The notes: generated by a model not told the origin, from the letters alone. DNA of 64,000 nucleotides from Scytonema tolypothrichoides VB-61278 (GCF_000828085.3 NZ_JXCA02000016.1:329659-393658); one strand, 5' to 3'. Shown: positions 45,238 to 54,040, counted from the first letter of the stretch. Numbers and translations: made by a program.

Positions 45238-46074
45238 TTACGACTTCATCTTTGTCATGACAACAACACGAGTGTCTACATTCAGCACTTGTACTCCTTT
45301 AGGCATAGTTGTCATTGGGACTCTCCAGTGTGAATGACCACAAATAACTAATAAATTACTTCCTGTTGTTAGTTCAGTACGAATTGACTGATTCCCGATC
45401 AATTTCGCTTCTGCATCGTTGGGACCTTCATGCAGAATTAAAATGTCTGGTGACTCGTTGAGAAGTTCGTGTATAAGTTCTCTAAAATCTTCTTCCGGAC
45501 GACGAAAAGGCTTAGTTCTCTTACCAATAATCCCTGAAATTCCAGCAATGCGAATTCCATCTAGACAAGTGAGGTCGCCATCTAAATAATGTATACCTTG
45601 CTCTTTTTGAAATGCTTGAATTTCTTGTGGTGTTTTGCCAATATTGTCGTGGTTTCCTCCTACCCCAGCAACCCAACGAAAACGGCGACTAAAAGCTTGC
45701 CAAACTTCACGGACATCTCCTACACCACCACGCTTATCTACTTTTGCGTAAAGGTCTCCTGCTAAAATGACGCCCGTTGTTTGTGGAGATGGAATTTTTC
45801 CTAACTGTGCCAAGTTTTCTAGTTCTTCACTGACAAGATGACCAAGAAGGCGGTAATTGGCTGGATCAACTCCCTGTAGATCACTTGTGGCAATGATCGC
45901 TTCCAAGCCATCTGGTAGTGAGTCAACTTTTGCTAACAAAACAGGCAGAACTCTATGAACGATACCAATACCATTGGGTGAATGGGTAATAAATGGTATT
46001 TGATGAATCGGTCGCTCAGAAATAGAAGTTATGACAGTTCTTGTTCGGATATGGTACAAAGAATCATGGGACAT
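45238..46074 (-). CDS. calcineurin-like metallophosphoesterase
   Basis: A 278-residue two-metal phosphoesterase. Metal ligands are seen in VILAGDLYAKVD, VGGNHDNIG, ILHEGPND and ICGHSHWR; the usual first DxH box appears as ATSDLQG, with Gln in place of His. The fold resembles single-domain cytoplasmic phosphoesterases; the substrate is unknown. Neighbours give no hint. ATG 46074 is the natural start. Confidence 0.83.
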   Translation of the reverse strand: MSHDSLYHIRTRTVITSISERPIHQIPFITHSPNGIGIVHRVLPVLLAKVDSLPDGLEAIIATSDLQGVDPANYRLLGHLVSEELENLAQLGKIPSPQTTGVILAGDLYAKVDKRGGVGDVREVWQAFSRRFRWVAGVGGNHDNIGKTPQEIQAFQKEQGIHYLDGDLTCLDGIRIAGISGIIGKRTKPFRRPEEDFRELIHELLNESPDILILHEGPNDAEAKLIGNQSIRTELTTGSNLLVICGHSHWRVPMTTMPKGVQVLNVDTRVVVMTKMKS

Positions 46075-46647
46075 GGTATGATTTACGTAATGCCTATCCG
46101 GGCTTGGCTAATTGGGTAGAAAAGTCATTTATAAATCTCTATTATGATTGAAATAGAGACAGTTTATCCCAATAGTTACAATTAGAAGATTGCAAGTACA
46201 TAAGTATAACATTTCACCTAAGAGACTCAGGATTATTTGCTAGTTTGTTATCTAGTATACTTTTTGAAAGTCATCACTTATTTGTGCTAAGGACAAGAAA
46301 CTCTTGTTCTGTAAAAGGACGAAAGGCAGCTCTGTCATTTCAGATAGTACTGATAAGTTACTATCTACCAGTTTATCAGTCTACCTGTTGCCTGTGCCAA
46401 TGCGATCTGCCGTTCGCGCAGCGTGTCCCGAAGGGACTCACGCTCATGCTGAGGGCTTTGTGCTTCAGGCAAGCGAAGCTATCGCCTCTTGTTGCACTTG
46501 CTTATTGCTCAGATTTTCCATCCCCGCTGCTTCAGTATTAAAGAGCACACTTTTGAGGAAATCTATGCGACGTCCCTACAGCAAGACATGAATCAAAAAA
46601 TCTTGTAGGCTGAATTGAAGAACGAAACTTTACAATCAGAGGTCACT
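46075..46647. other. intergenic region with dispersed repeat
   Basis: Contains a GC-rich patch at about 46405-46480 (GCGCAGCGTGTCCCGAAGG, CTCATGCTGAGGG) of the dispersed cyanobacterial type. Frames at 46245 and 46304 run through it and are not credible. Confidence 0.5.
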
Positions 46648-47013
46648 GTGGGACGCAAACGCTTAATTATTGAAATGGGGATGGGAGTAGATCAGCATGG
46701 ACAAGAACCCACAGTTGCAGCAGCAAGGGCTGTGAGAAATGCGATCGCGCACAATGCTTTACCCGGCGTATGGGAAGTTGCTGGTTTGAATGACCCAGAT
46801 GAGATGATAGTTGAGGTTAAGGTAGCAGTCCCTTACCCAGAACAAGTACGAGAAGACGAAGTTTTAGCTGTATTGCCTTTCGGTCGCAAAACTCTTACTG
46901 TTGAGTCTGGGGGAATGGTCGTTCAGGGTAAAGCAATTCCAGTACTCAACGATAAAAATGACGAAATGTTGATAGCTGTAGCTGCAGTTACAGTGTTGAT
47001 TGAAAATGATTAA
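46648..47013 (+). CDS. Lin0512 family protein
   Basis: A 121-residue soluble protein. GTG 46648 is chosen because AGAGGTC precedes it and the family begins directly with GRKRLIIEMGMGVDQHGQ; the frame from TTG 46615 would add 11 residues. Conserved blocks: EPTVAAARAVRNAIAHNALPG, VKVAVPYPEQV and AVLPFGRK. The family is conserved in bacteria and possibly forms ring-shaped oligomers; its function is unknown. Confidence 0.82.
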   Translation: MGRKRLIIEMGMGVDQHGQEPTVAAARAVRNAIAHNALPGVWEVAGLNDPDEMIVEVKVAVPYPEQVREDEVLAVLPFGRKTLTVESGGMVVQGKAIPVLNDKNDEMLIAVAAVTVLIEND

Positions 47014-47116
47014 GCGACTAAATTAGTTATCGGTTAACAGTAAACAGTTATCATTTCATATTGTACTTTGCGCTAAACTAGAGACATCGAGGCGAATATC
47101 TCTGGCGGTAAGTCCA

Positions 47117-47488
47117 ATGAACAACTTACCTTCACCAACGTTAGTGACGATGTCTCAAAAAGATAACGAATCACTCCAGATTCAAGAGATAAATAACCTC
47201 AAGCCAGTACACTTTGCTGACTTAATTAGAGCTGCACAATTAATTTTCGACCCTGCTAAGGGAGTATCTGGAATATACACAGAAGTTGACTGGAAAGATT
47301 TTGGTATTCCTGATGATGTTGTGCAAAATTTGAAAGCCCTTGGTCAAAAATATCGGTATTCATCTCCCCACATACCTATCGAAGAAATTTGGAGTAAATT
47401 AACTCCACAAACCCGTATTTGGTTCGTTCAAAATAAAAATGAGTTGTGGCGGTTTGAGGAAGCTTTCCCAGCCCTTGATGAAGACTAA
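47117..47488 (+). CDS. conserved cyanobacterial hypothetical protein
   Basis: A 123-residue soluble, acidic protein of unknown function. Recognisable segments are PVHFADLIRAAQLIFDPAKG and WKDFGIPDDVVQNLKALGQKY, ending with WFVQNKNELWRFEEAFPALDED. ATG 47153 (MSQKDNE) is an alternative start. It is convergent with the VOC remnant. Confidence 0.6.
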   Translation: MNNLPSPTLVTMSQKDNESLQIQEINNLKPVHFADLIRAAQLIFDPAKGVSGIYTEVDWKDFGIPDDVVQNLKALGQKYRYSSPHIPIEEIWSKLTPQTRIWFVQNKNELWRFEEAFPALDED

Positions 47489-47627
47489 AAATCCACCTGA
47501 GGGGAAATTGACAAACTTTGTGTTATCCAGTGTTGATGTCTTCGACTTGGTTGAAACTTGGTTTGTCAACCCACCCAGACAATTTCCCAGTTGTTTTGCT
47601 TGTGTCAATTCAACACATAGGTTTGGG

Positions 47628-47993
47628 TTACACCAATATCAAACCTTGCATACCAAAAAGATTGCCAAACGGATCCCACATCTGACAAATAGCTTGGTTC
47701 TCCTCAATTGTCAACGGACCTCGATAAAGTTTAGCCCCGTGCTTTTGAGCATGATCTACTGCTTGATAAAAGTCGTCTACACGCCAGTATGCTACTTGTC
47801 CGGCGTTTCCAGGACGCATTTTTTCATCTGCGACATGAAAAAACATATCTATGCTACCGACTTCTATGAGCGCTCCTCGTATTTCGTTATCAGTGTGAAA
47901 ATACTTAACTGGTGCATTTAGAAGTTTACTATACCAAGTTGCTGCTGCAACAACGTCATCTACAAAAAAAGATGGCTTGAATACCCTTAAACA
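47628..47993 (-). pseudogene. VOC (glyoxalase/bleomycin resistance) family gene lacking a start
   Basis: The minus strand is open from 47993 to the stop at 47628 and encodes VFKPSFFVDDVVAAATWYSK, FHTDNEIRGALIEVGSIDMFFH, GQVAYWRVDDFYQAVDHAQKHG and WDPFGNLFGMQG, a complete VOC-like domain of about 120 residues. There is no ATG, GTG or TTG in frame before residue 47, where an internal ATG (47846) gives only a 72-residue fragment. An ATG in another frame at 47994-47996 region, followed by AAGGG, would fit if one base were gained in the G-run. Either a frameshifted gene or a sequencing error. Confidence 0.65.
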
Positions 47994-48052
47994 TCAACAG
48001 ACTCCAATCTCGTAAGTCAAAATAATAGTATGTAGTTACGGGAGACACTACC

Positions 48053-48364
48053 ATGTCTGGTTTAAAACAAGTTATTCAGAATCTTTTTATTCGCCTTGAA
48101 GGTTTTTTCTCTGTTGTTTTTAAAAACATCTTTAATTTCTTTGGAAACGTCTTTGGTTTCTTCGCTAAGCTTTTTGGATTTTCCAATTCTGGATATTTTC
48201 TAGAAGCTGATCAAGTACAGAGTATCAAACGAGAAACAACACAACAATCAATGAAGACTGAGGCGTCAATTGCTACTGAAAATCCCGCGACTTCTAATCG
48301 CCGTCGTCCCAATCCTCAAATGGACTACTACCGAAAAATGGCTCAGGAGGTTAAAAAGAGCTAG
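48053..48364 (+). CDS. small Phe-rich conserved hypothetical protein
   Basis: A 103-residue protein with an amphipathic or membrane-associated N-terminal half (IRLEGFFSVVFKNIFNFFG, VFGFFAKLFGFSNSGYF) and a hydrophilic C-terminal half ending RRRPNPQMDYYRKMAQEVKKS. Homologues occur in cyanobacteria as I recall, with no known function. A good leader lies before ATG 48053 (GGGAG 9 bases upstream). Confidence 0.65.
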   Translation: MSGLKQVIQNLFIRLEGFFSVVFKNIFNFFGNVFGFFAKLFGFSNSGYFLEADQVQSIKRETTQQSMKTEASIATENPATSNRRRPNPQMDYYRKMAQEVKKS

Positions 48365-48435
48365 GACATGCTGTTGACTGGGTTTAGCTAGAAGTGTGGG
48401 GGCGATCGCTTGTCGCTGTTAACTAAATCGCCGTA

Positions 48436-48473
48436 AGTCCCCCACTATAACGGGACTCCGTTTAGTGGCGGGA
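48436..48473. other. strong GC-rich hairpin
   Basis: CCCCCACTA-T-AACGG-GACT-CCGTT-TAGTGGCGGG folds into a nearly continuous stem, followed by AAAGGCGGCGGACAGCGACG. It lies downstream of the Phe-rich gene and may be an end structure of a former IS200/IS605-like element; no transposase or tnpB is present. Confidence 0.35.
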
Positions 48474-48512
48474 AAGGCGGCGGACAGCGACGAGGGCACC
48501 CCCATCACTGGT

Positions 48513-48637
48513 TTAACGAACATGGCATGATTGAGAAGAAGCAGCTAAATTTTCTGTAGTAGCATTGGGTGTCACAGAAACCAGTGTCACTTCGCCTTTA
48601 CCGTTGAATACCCAAGCCGTAGCAGGTATAATTTAAA
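48513..48637 (-). pseudogene. possible C-terminal remnant of a filamentous haemagglutinin-like protein
   Basis: The minus strand reads PATAWVFNGKGEVTLVSVTP, then NATTENLAASSQSCHVR and stop. This resembles the conserved end of cyanobacterial two-partner-secretion adhesins (AxxWVxNxxGEVxL followed by a Cys near the terminus). A stop lies directly upstream, so only about 40 codons remain. Confidence 0.35.
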
Positions 48638-48967
48638 CTATCTTCAAAATAAAGAAAGCCTTAGTAAATAAGTCCAACTGGCAATGAGACAAGCAGCATC
48701 TAACTTGCCACTGTTTTTTAGTATAGATAGCATAAGTGTTAGTGCTGATGCAATTATCAGCTTTTAAGTATTAAATAGCACTATATAAACAAAAGTCGTA
48801 TAACAAGAGCTAATACTCTTACCAATCAACAGCAGGTTGCACACTTCGCGAAACCCGACGCCAATCGCCTTGACGGAACGCGCTTGTTGCATGCACATTC
48901 GAGGGCTTTGTGGTTCCCAGCGAGTTAACTTGTGCAAACTAGCTTGAAAAAGGCAGAGGGCAGCTAT
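48638..48967. other. intergenic region without recognisable gene
   Basis: AT-rich, with a short GC-rich dispersed patch near 48840-48920. Nothing else seen. Confidence 0.4.
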
Positions 48968-49011
48968 CCAGAAGGAAAGAAAAAAGAATAATATTTTTTC
49001 TTTCCTTCTGG
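48968..49011. repeat. perfect 18-bp inverted repeat
   Basis: CCAGAAGGAAAGAAAAAA and TTTTTTCTTTCCTTCTGG with an 8-base loop, immediately followed by the palindrome GACGAATTCGTC (49013-49024). Located 50 bases upstream of the methyltransferase-HIT start; could act as a terminator for upstream transcription or a leader structure. Confidence 0.75.
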
Positions 49012-49061
49012 TGACGAATTCGTCATGTCGGCTACTTAATCGAAAGAAAATCTATGTTTCC

Positions 49062-49928
49062 ATGACAAAGCAAAAAAATCTATTCAGCCACCTTACAGCA
49101 ATAGAAAGAATTCACCTATCACTACCTGCACAGTTTTTGTTAGATAAGAATCTCCTTCAAGATAAAGTCAACAACAAAGTCCTAGATTTTGGCTGCGGCT
49201 TGGGCAACGATGTTAAATTATTGCGAAAAAAAGGATTTGATGTTGCAGGTTACGATCCTTATTATTTCCCGCAATACCCTAATGAAAAATTTGACACAAT
49301 AATTTGCTTTTATGTCTTAAACGTTTTATTTCCTGAAGAACAAGGGGATGTTCTCATGAGAATATCCAACTTATTGAAGCCTGGAGGAAAAGCGTATTAT
49401 GCAGTTAGAAGGGATCTAAAAAGAGAAGGATTTCGAGAACATTATATTCACAAAAAACCTACATATCAGTGTATTGTCAAACTTCCTTTTCAATCCATCT
49501 ACTTAGATGAGTATTGCGAAATTTACGAGTATGTGCATTATAACTTACGAACAAATTCATCTAATAATTGTATCTTTTGCAACCCTCATAAAAATTTAAC
49601 TATCCTAACCGAATCAGCTACTGCCTATGCTATGTATGATGGTTATCCTGTGAATAAAGGTCATGTTTTGGTAGTTCCAAAACGTCACGTTAGTAATTAT
49701 TTTGAGCTACCGTTTAAAGAGCAATCTGCTTGTTGGTTTATGGTTAACAGAGTCCAAGAAATTCTCGGCAAAGAATTTCAACCCGATGGTTTCAATGTGG
49801 GAATGAACATCAATCGAGATGCAGGTCAAAATATGATGCACGCCAGTATCCATATTATCCCTCGTTACAAAGGTGATACTGTTGGTGCTAAGGGTGGGAT
49901 AAGATATGTGATTCCTAAAAGAAAATAG
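49062..49928 (+). CDS. bifunctional SAM methyltransferase / HIT family protein
   Basis: A 288-residue fusion. ATG 49062 (MTKQKNLFSHLTAIERIHLS) is preferred over GTG 49011, which lies in the palindromic leader. Residues about 40-160 form a class I methyltransferase: motif I KVLDFGCGLGNDVKLL, acidic loop GYDPYYFP, IICFYVLNVL and LLKPGGKAYYAVRRD. From about 182 comes a HIT domain: NNCIFCNP, AMYDGYPVNKGHVLVVPKRHV, FNVGMNINRDAGQNMMH. The HxHxH triad reads MHASIHIIPRYKGD, so the middle, normally nucleophilic, His is Ser. It may therefore bind nucleotides without the usual hydrolysis. No neighbouring gene suggests the pathway. Confidence 0.85.
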   Translation: MTKQKNLFSHLTAIERIHLSLPAQFLLDKNLLQDKVNNKVLDFGCGLGNDVKLLRKKGFDVAGYDPYYFPQYPNEKFDTIICFYVLNVLFPEEQGDVLMRISNLLKPGGKAYYAVRRDLKREGFREHYIHKKPTYQCIVKLPFQSIYLDEYCEIYEYVHYNLRTNSSNNCIFCNPHKNLTILTESATAYAMYDGYPVNKGHVLVVPKRHVSNYFELPFKEQSACWFMVNRVQEILGKEFQPDGFNVGMNINRDAGQNMMHASIHIIPRYKGDTVGAKGGIRYVIPKRK

Positions 49929-50317
49929 TTTGTAATTTATCGCTTAATATAAGCAGAACCGCAAGAATGTTATCAATAGATAACTTGAAAAAATAAGTGG
50001 TCACCAGAAGGTAGCGCCAAGGTTTGCCAGCGCTGCCTTTGTGTTACCCAAAAGCCGGTAACTGACTCTCAAAGTTGGGCTAGTAGATTTTTTAGTCCTT
50101 TAATAAAGCGGCATTTCAAGCACTGCAATCTTTAGTCGAGGATTAAGTTAAGACTTTAGTTGCACTAAATATACAAGCTATTGACACAATGCGGTCATAC
50201 CTGTGTCATATTCACTTGATACTTTAAAAATAGCCAAAACTAAGGTTTTTGTCAAGAATACGGAGTTGTTGCTTCAGAATTTCTCTGACAAACTTTAGTC
50301 AAGAATACGGTTACTTA

Positions 50318-50425
50318 TTGGAAGATTATGTTCTTTTTTTTTCTTTTTTATTGGTAAGTTTACTAACTTTATTTGCTGGAGCTGCAATAGCTTACCTATT
50401 CCCAGAAAATAATTCTCAAGATTAA
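50318..50425 (+). CDS. putative 35-residue membrane peptide
   Basis: From TTG 50318 the frame reads LEDYVLFFSFLLVSLLTLFA, then GAAIAYLFPENNSQD and stop. It has an acidic N-terminus, one hydrophobic span and a polar end, as in small thylakoid subunits, but the T-rich DNA could give this by chance and the start codon is weak. No family recognised. Confidence 0.2.
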   Translation: MEDYVLFFSFLLVSLLTLFAGAAIAYLFPENNSQD

Positions 50426-50626
50426 GGGATACTCCACAAATTATTCAAAATTGCGTAGCGTTGCGACGCAATCTCAAAATTCAAAAATTGAAAAATTTAG
50501 AGCAGGAAAGTACTCTACTTATATTGTCAAGCAAATAAACATTTCAAAACTGTCTTTTTGGGTACTTTAGCTCAGGCATGATTGACCCATAGTCCAAGTC
50601 CTTGTGTAGCAGAAATTTCTTTTTCC

Positions 50627-50656
50627 CTGCGTTATCAATATAACGCAGAGTTTCTT
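50627..50656 (+). terminator. orphan rho-independent terminator
   Basis: CTGCGTTAT-CAAT-ATAACGCAG followed by AGTTTCTTTTTTATT. No annotated gene ends here; the nearest plus-strand frame stops 200 bases earlier. It suggests a small RNA or short transcript ending here. Confidence 0.65.
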
Positions 50657-51191
50657 TTTTATTGGGATATGTAGTACTATTATCAAGAATTTTTCAACTT
50701 TTTCATCATTCAGTCTTGGTATAAAGAAAATGCATAACTGCTGATGCCCAGAAAAAAAATCACTGAAAGTATACTTGAATTGATTCTATGTCACTGTAAA
50801 TATCTTGAGATTTAAAACTGTGACTCTACTTCTGAAGTAGTAGAAATTTTGTTGGTATAAGCTTCGTTAAAGTTAACTTATGATATATGAATTTTGCTTT
50901 TTAAAAATTTAATATTTCAACTATACAAAAGGTGGGATAGTTATGATTAATCAGTAATTTTTCTAATCTCTGGAGACACAACGGTAAGATAGTTAAAACA
51001 TTTCCGTAAAATTTCTATTCTCTTCAATTTTTTATTAATTAGGTGTATGTACTGATTGGGAAAAATTTACTGTTCGATTAACATTTAGCTAAATTATAGA
51101 AGAATTTTATGTATGTGCTTCACCAACAGACAGCCGTTTTATAAACCTCTAGGTTGTACCGATTAACTCGTGTCATAAATGAATCTAAGTT

Positions 51192-51506
51192 ATGTTTTCT
51201 GAATCTTTGATAACTAAAGGAGTCGCTACAGTGAATAAGGTGCACTTGGCTTTTCTTGTTAACTACCTACTGATGACTGGCTATTTTTTCATTAATTGGT
51301 TAAGATTTTGTCTCCGTCATCCTAGTTATTCTCCGGAAGAAAAATTTTTGTCTACTGTGATACTTTTGATGACTACTGTTTTATGGCCGATCATTGTTCC
51401 TATGTCTTTTGTAAAAATATTAATGACACGGAAAGTAGAGTTTAATACTGTGATTCCTGTCCTCGTCGCAGTCTTTGCGTTCAGTGTTGCACTTTACATG
51501 AGTTAG
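51192..51506 (+). CDS. small membrane protein, conserved hypothetical
   Basis: A 104-residue protein with three hydrophobic segments (VHLAFLVNYLLMTGYFFINWL, STVILLMTTVLWPIIVPMSFV, TVIPVLVAVFAFSVALYMS) separated by basic loops (RFCLRHPSYSPEEKF, MTRKVEF). Homologues exist in Nostocales as far as I recall. A later GTG start near VNKVHLAFLV is possible. No known function. Confidence 0.65.
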   Translation: MFSESLITKGVATVNKVHLAFLVNYLLMTGYFFINWLRFCLRHPSYSPEEKFLSTVILLMTTVLWPIIVPMSFVKILMTRKVEFNTVIPVLVAVFAFSVALYMS

Positions 51507-51599
51507 CTACTTTTATGGCATTGGATTGTGTTTTTGCGTGTCATAATTGTTATTAATAAAGCAAACTGGCATTTTGCATCTACCACTACTCCTAAGAAA

Positions 51600-51628
51600 C
51601 ACAGGGAACAGGGAACAGGGAACAGGGA
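51600..51628. repeat. tandem heptamer repeat (ACAGGGA)n
   Basis: Four consecutive ACAGGGA copies. STRR-type; the 65-codon frame across it is not credible. Confidence 0.8.
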
Positions 51629-51832
51629 AAGAGTGTTTCTTTCATATGTTACTAGCGGTTAAGAGCGCTAGTCAGAGGCTCATATCTTGCACCTCTAAGT
51701 ACAAACCCAGGCAACGTAAAAACATGCGTGAAGTCGCTACCTGATTTTTATTGGTTTTTCTCGCGCTCATTAAGGGTTGTAGTTTAATACTGAGTCATGA
51801 AAATACATCAATTTTTATTGGTGCAAGATGTG

Positions 51833-52020
51833 ATATCAAGTTCAGGTGATTACTTGTAATAAAATCATTAATGTAGGTTGGGGAGGACAGTGCTGTAACC
51901 CCCCCTTCGGGACGCCAGTCGCCTGGCTGTCGTGAAACCCGTCACTCGTGCGCTTACTCACGGTACAGAAGTGTCTTCCCCAACCTGCAGATATTATAAG
52001 TGTTGAACCGAACATGATAT
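51833..52020. repeat. MITE-like element, family B copy 2
   Basis: Ends ATATCAAGTTC and GAACATGATAT, and the inverted similarity extends inward for about 60 bases (GTAGGTTGGGGAGGACA against its complement near 51973-51992). The centre is a GC-rich patch. Related to the element at 41763-41900 by its ends. Confidence 0.55.
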
Positions 52021-52434
52021 GAGACTACATCTCAAAAAAATGCAGTTTGCAAACTATGATGCTTGCTATTCACTTAATAATAAACTTCTTGCAAAAGTCG
52101 GGAACTCTTAACTCTTAACAGGGAACTCTTAACACCCGAACGCTTAACAGAACCTCGTAAAATCTCACTTTTGCAAGAGGTCTAATGATAAGAACTATCG
52201 AGGTATTTTCTAGTAACTTGCGGTTTTCTTGCTAGTTTCACCGGACATTGCGTTAGACGGCAAAATAGCTCACAGTAGTGCGATGTCCGATAAATATAGC
52301 GGTTATCAGTTGGGTGCAATACATCAAAGAATTTAGGAACCGCACCCTCGACGCGGATGAACGCAGATAAATTTGTATTTGATTCAAACGAGAAGCGCTA
52401 TATGTACCACCAAGCGAAGCAGAAGTTAAAGAGA
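52021..52434. other. intergenic region downstream of htrA
   Basis: AT-rich, with AACTCTTAAC repeats at 52100-52150 (STRR-like). No gene seen. Confidence 0.4.
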
Positions 52435-52466
52435 TAAAAAATAGGGATGAGCATTTTGCTCATCCC
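52435..52466 (-). terminator. rho-independent terminator of htrA
   Basis: On the minus strand GGGATGAGC-AAAAT-GCTCATCCC is followed by TATTTTTTATC, 29 bases past the htrA stop. Confidence 0.85.
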
Positions 52467-52494
52467 CCACATAAGTTATTTTAAAGTAAAAGGC

Positions 52495-53760
52495 TTATTG
52501 CATTTGCGTAGGAAAGGCACCCGGACGTACAGCTAAGTTGACATTTTGCCCATTGCGACGCAACTCCATGCGTAAATTTCCCCCAACTTGGCTATTTTCC
52601 ACTGCTTTTTGGACAGATCCAGCATCTGCGACTGCTTGACCGTTGAGTTTTTGGATGACATCACCAGCGCGTATCCCTGCTTTGGCTGCTGGTGAATTGG
52701 GCATAACTTTAACAACTAAAACGCCATTGTCTTCATCAATACTCAAACCGCTATTGGGGTCGGAGTTGATGTTTTGTTTCAACTCAGGCGTTAATCCTAC
52801 CATCTGAATTCCTAAATAAGGATGTTGTACTTTACCTGTTGCTATCAGTTGATTGGAAATTCGTTGCGCTGTCTTGATAGGAATTGCAAAGCCCAATCCT
52901 TGTGCTCCTTGGATTATGGCTGTGTTCATCCCTATGACTTGTCCTTGAGCATTAATTAGAGGTCCGCCAGAGTTACCGGGGTTAATTGCTGCGTCTGTTT
53001 GAAGATATTCTACTCGCCTGTCGGGAGCACCAATCTGATTGCTAGTGCGACCGGTTGCACTGATGATTCCAGTAGTGACGGTGTTACCCAAACCAAGGGG
53101 GTTACCAATGGCGATCGCCCAGTCTCCAGGTTGTAGCTGATCTGAGTTACCCAATGTCACCGTTGGTAGGTTATCTGCTTGAATTTTGACAACAGCCACA
53201 TCTGTCAGTTCATCTCTCCCCATTACTTTACCTTGATAACTGCGCCCATCCTTGAGCGTCACTTTCACGGTATCCGCACCATTCACGACGTGAGCATTCG
53301 TAAGAATGCGACCATCAGCACTCATGATAAAACCTGAACCAGTACCCCGTTCTACCCGCTTTTGTGAATCTGGTAGTGCAGATCCAAAGAAACGGCGGAA
53401 AAACGGGTCGTTAAATTCCTCTGGTAACTGGGTTTTGACTGTTCGGGAAGCATCAATCCGTACAACAGCTGGTCCGACTTTTTGCACAACCTTCGTAACA
53501 AAGCTAGTAGGCTCTCCACCAGATGGTATTGGGAGAGCAGCATTTACCGGACTCACAGCAAGATTAGATGCGTTTTGAGTAACTTGTTGGGAGTGGGAAG
53601 CCAAGTAGCCGCCCGCAAACGTCATTCCAGAGCCGAGTAACACTAGCGATAAATGAAAAGCTGTTTTTCTCCAAGGAGCAGTGTTATGGTTTAAAGAATT
53701 GTGACTGTCATCACTGGGTTTTTTATACATTTTGTTTCTGTAAGATTTTCTAGATACCAT
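52495..53760 (-). CDS. HtrA/Deg-family serine protease (HhoA-like)
   Basis: A 421-residue periplasmic or thylakoid-lumen protease. ATG 53760 is used; TTG 53766 or the internal MYKKPSDD are alternatives. A basic N-terminus and membrane span at about 35-50 ([20 protein letters not shown]) act as signal anchor. The S1C domain has the triad H in [12 protein letters not shown] in [10 protein letters not shown] and S in [11 protein letters not shown]. One PDZ domain follows ([38 protein letters not shown]). It degrades damaged proteins under light or heat stress. It is divergent from the caspase gene across a repeat-rich 0.8 kb region. Confidence 0.93.
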   Translation of the reverse strand: MVSRKSYRNKMYKKPSDDSHNSLNHNTAPWRKTAFHLSLVLLGSGMTFAGGYLASHSQQVTQNASNLAVSPVNAALPIPSGGEPTSFVTKVVQKVGPAVVRIDASRTVKTQLPEEFNDPFFRRFFGSALPDSQKRVERGTGSGFIMSADGRILTNAHVVNGADTVKVTLKDGRSYQGKVMGRDELTDVAVVKIQADNLPTVTLGNSDQLQPGDWAIAIGNPLGLGNTVTTGIISATGRTSNQIGAPDRRVEYLQTDAAINPGNSGGPLINAQGQVIGMNTAIIQGAQGLGFAIPIKTAQRISNQLIATGKVQHPYLGIQMVGLTPELKQNINSDPNSGLSIDEDNGVLVVKVMPNSPAAKAGIRAGDVIQKLNGQAVADAGSVQKAVENSQVGGNLRMELRRNGQNVNLAVRPGAFPTQMQ

Positions 53761-53897
53761 TCCCAATCTAAAAAGACTTTGTGACGATGCTGTTACACAG
53801 ACATGACGGAGTTGTGAAAAGTCTTACTGCATAAGTTATATGTCTATTGAAGTTGTGTTTGTGTTCCTCGGCGAGAGCCTTTGGTGGAAAAACCCTT

Positions 53898-53992
53898 GAA
53901 TAAAAAGTAGAAGCAACAGTAAAACATTCAAAGGAAAAGTCAGCACACAGGCACAATAGAATTGGCGTCAACAGTCGAGACAACAATGAAAT
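53898..53992 (+). repeat. direct repeat copy 1 (htrA upstream region)
   Basis: About 95 bases beginning AATAAAAAGTAGAAG and ending CACAATAGAATTGGCG-TCAACAGTCGAGACAAC. Copy 2 is at 54469-54563, next to the caspase gene. Imperfect but clear similarity throughout. Confidence 0.65.
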
Positions 53993-54040
53993 TATATCTA
54001 TTGCAGTTGGGTTTGTGTTGCTCGGCGAGAGCCTTTCCTC

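Larger units (their letters stand above)
49929..51191. other. 1.26 kb AT-rich region with possible small transcripts
   Basis: Contains a duplicated TCAAGAATACGG (near 50253 and 50301), the small frame at 50318, and a terminator-like hairpin at 50627. No larger gene. Confidence 0.5.

Noticed and set aside
46245-46591. Two overlapping frames of 95-98 codons
   Set aside because: They run through a GC-rich dispersed repeat and change character inside it; no protein-like features.
51547-51744. 65-codon frame
   Set aside because: Built on the ACAGGGA tandem repeat.
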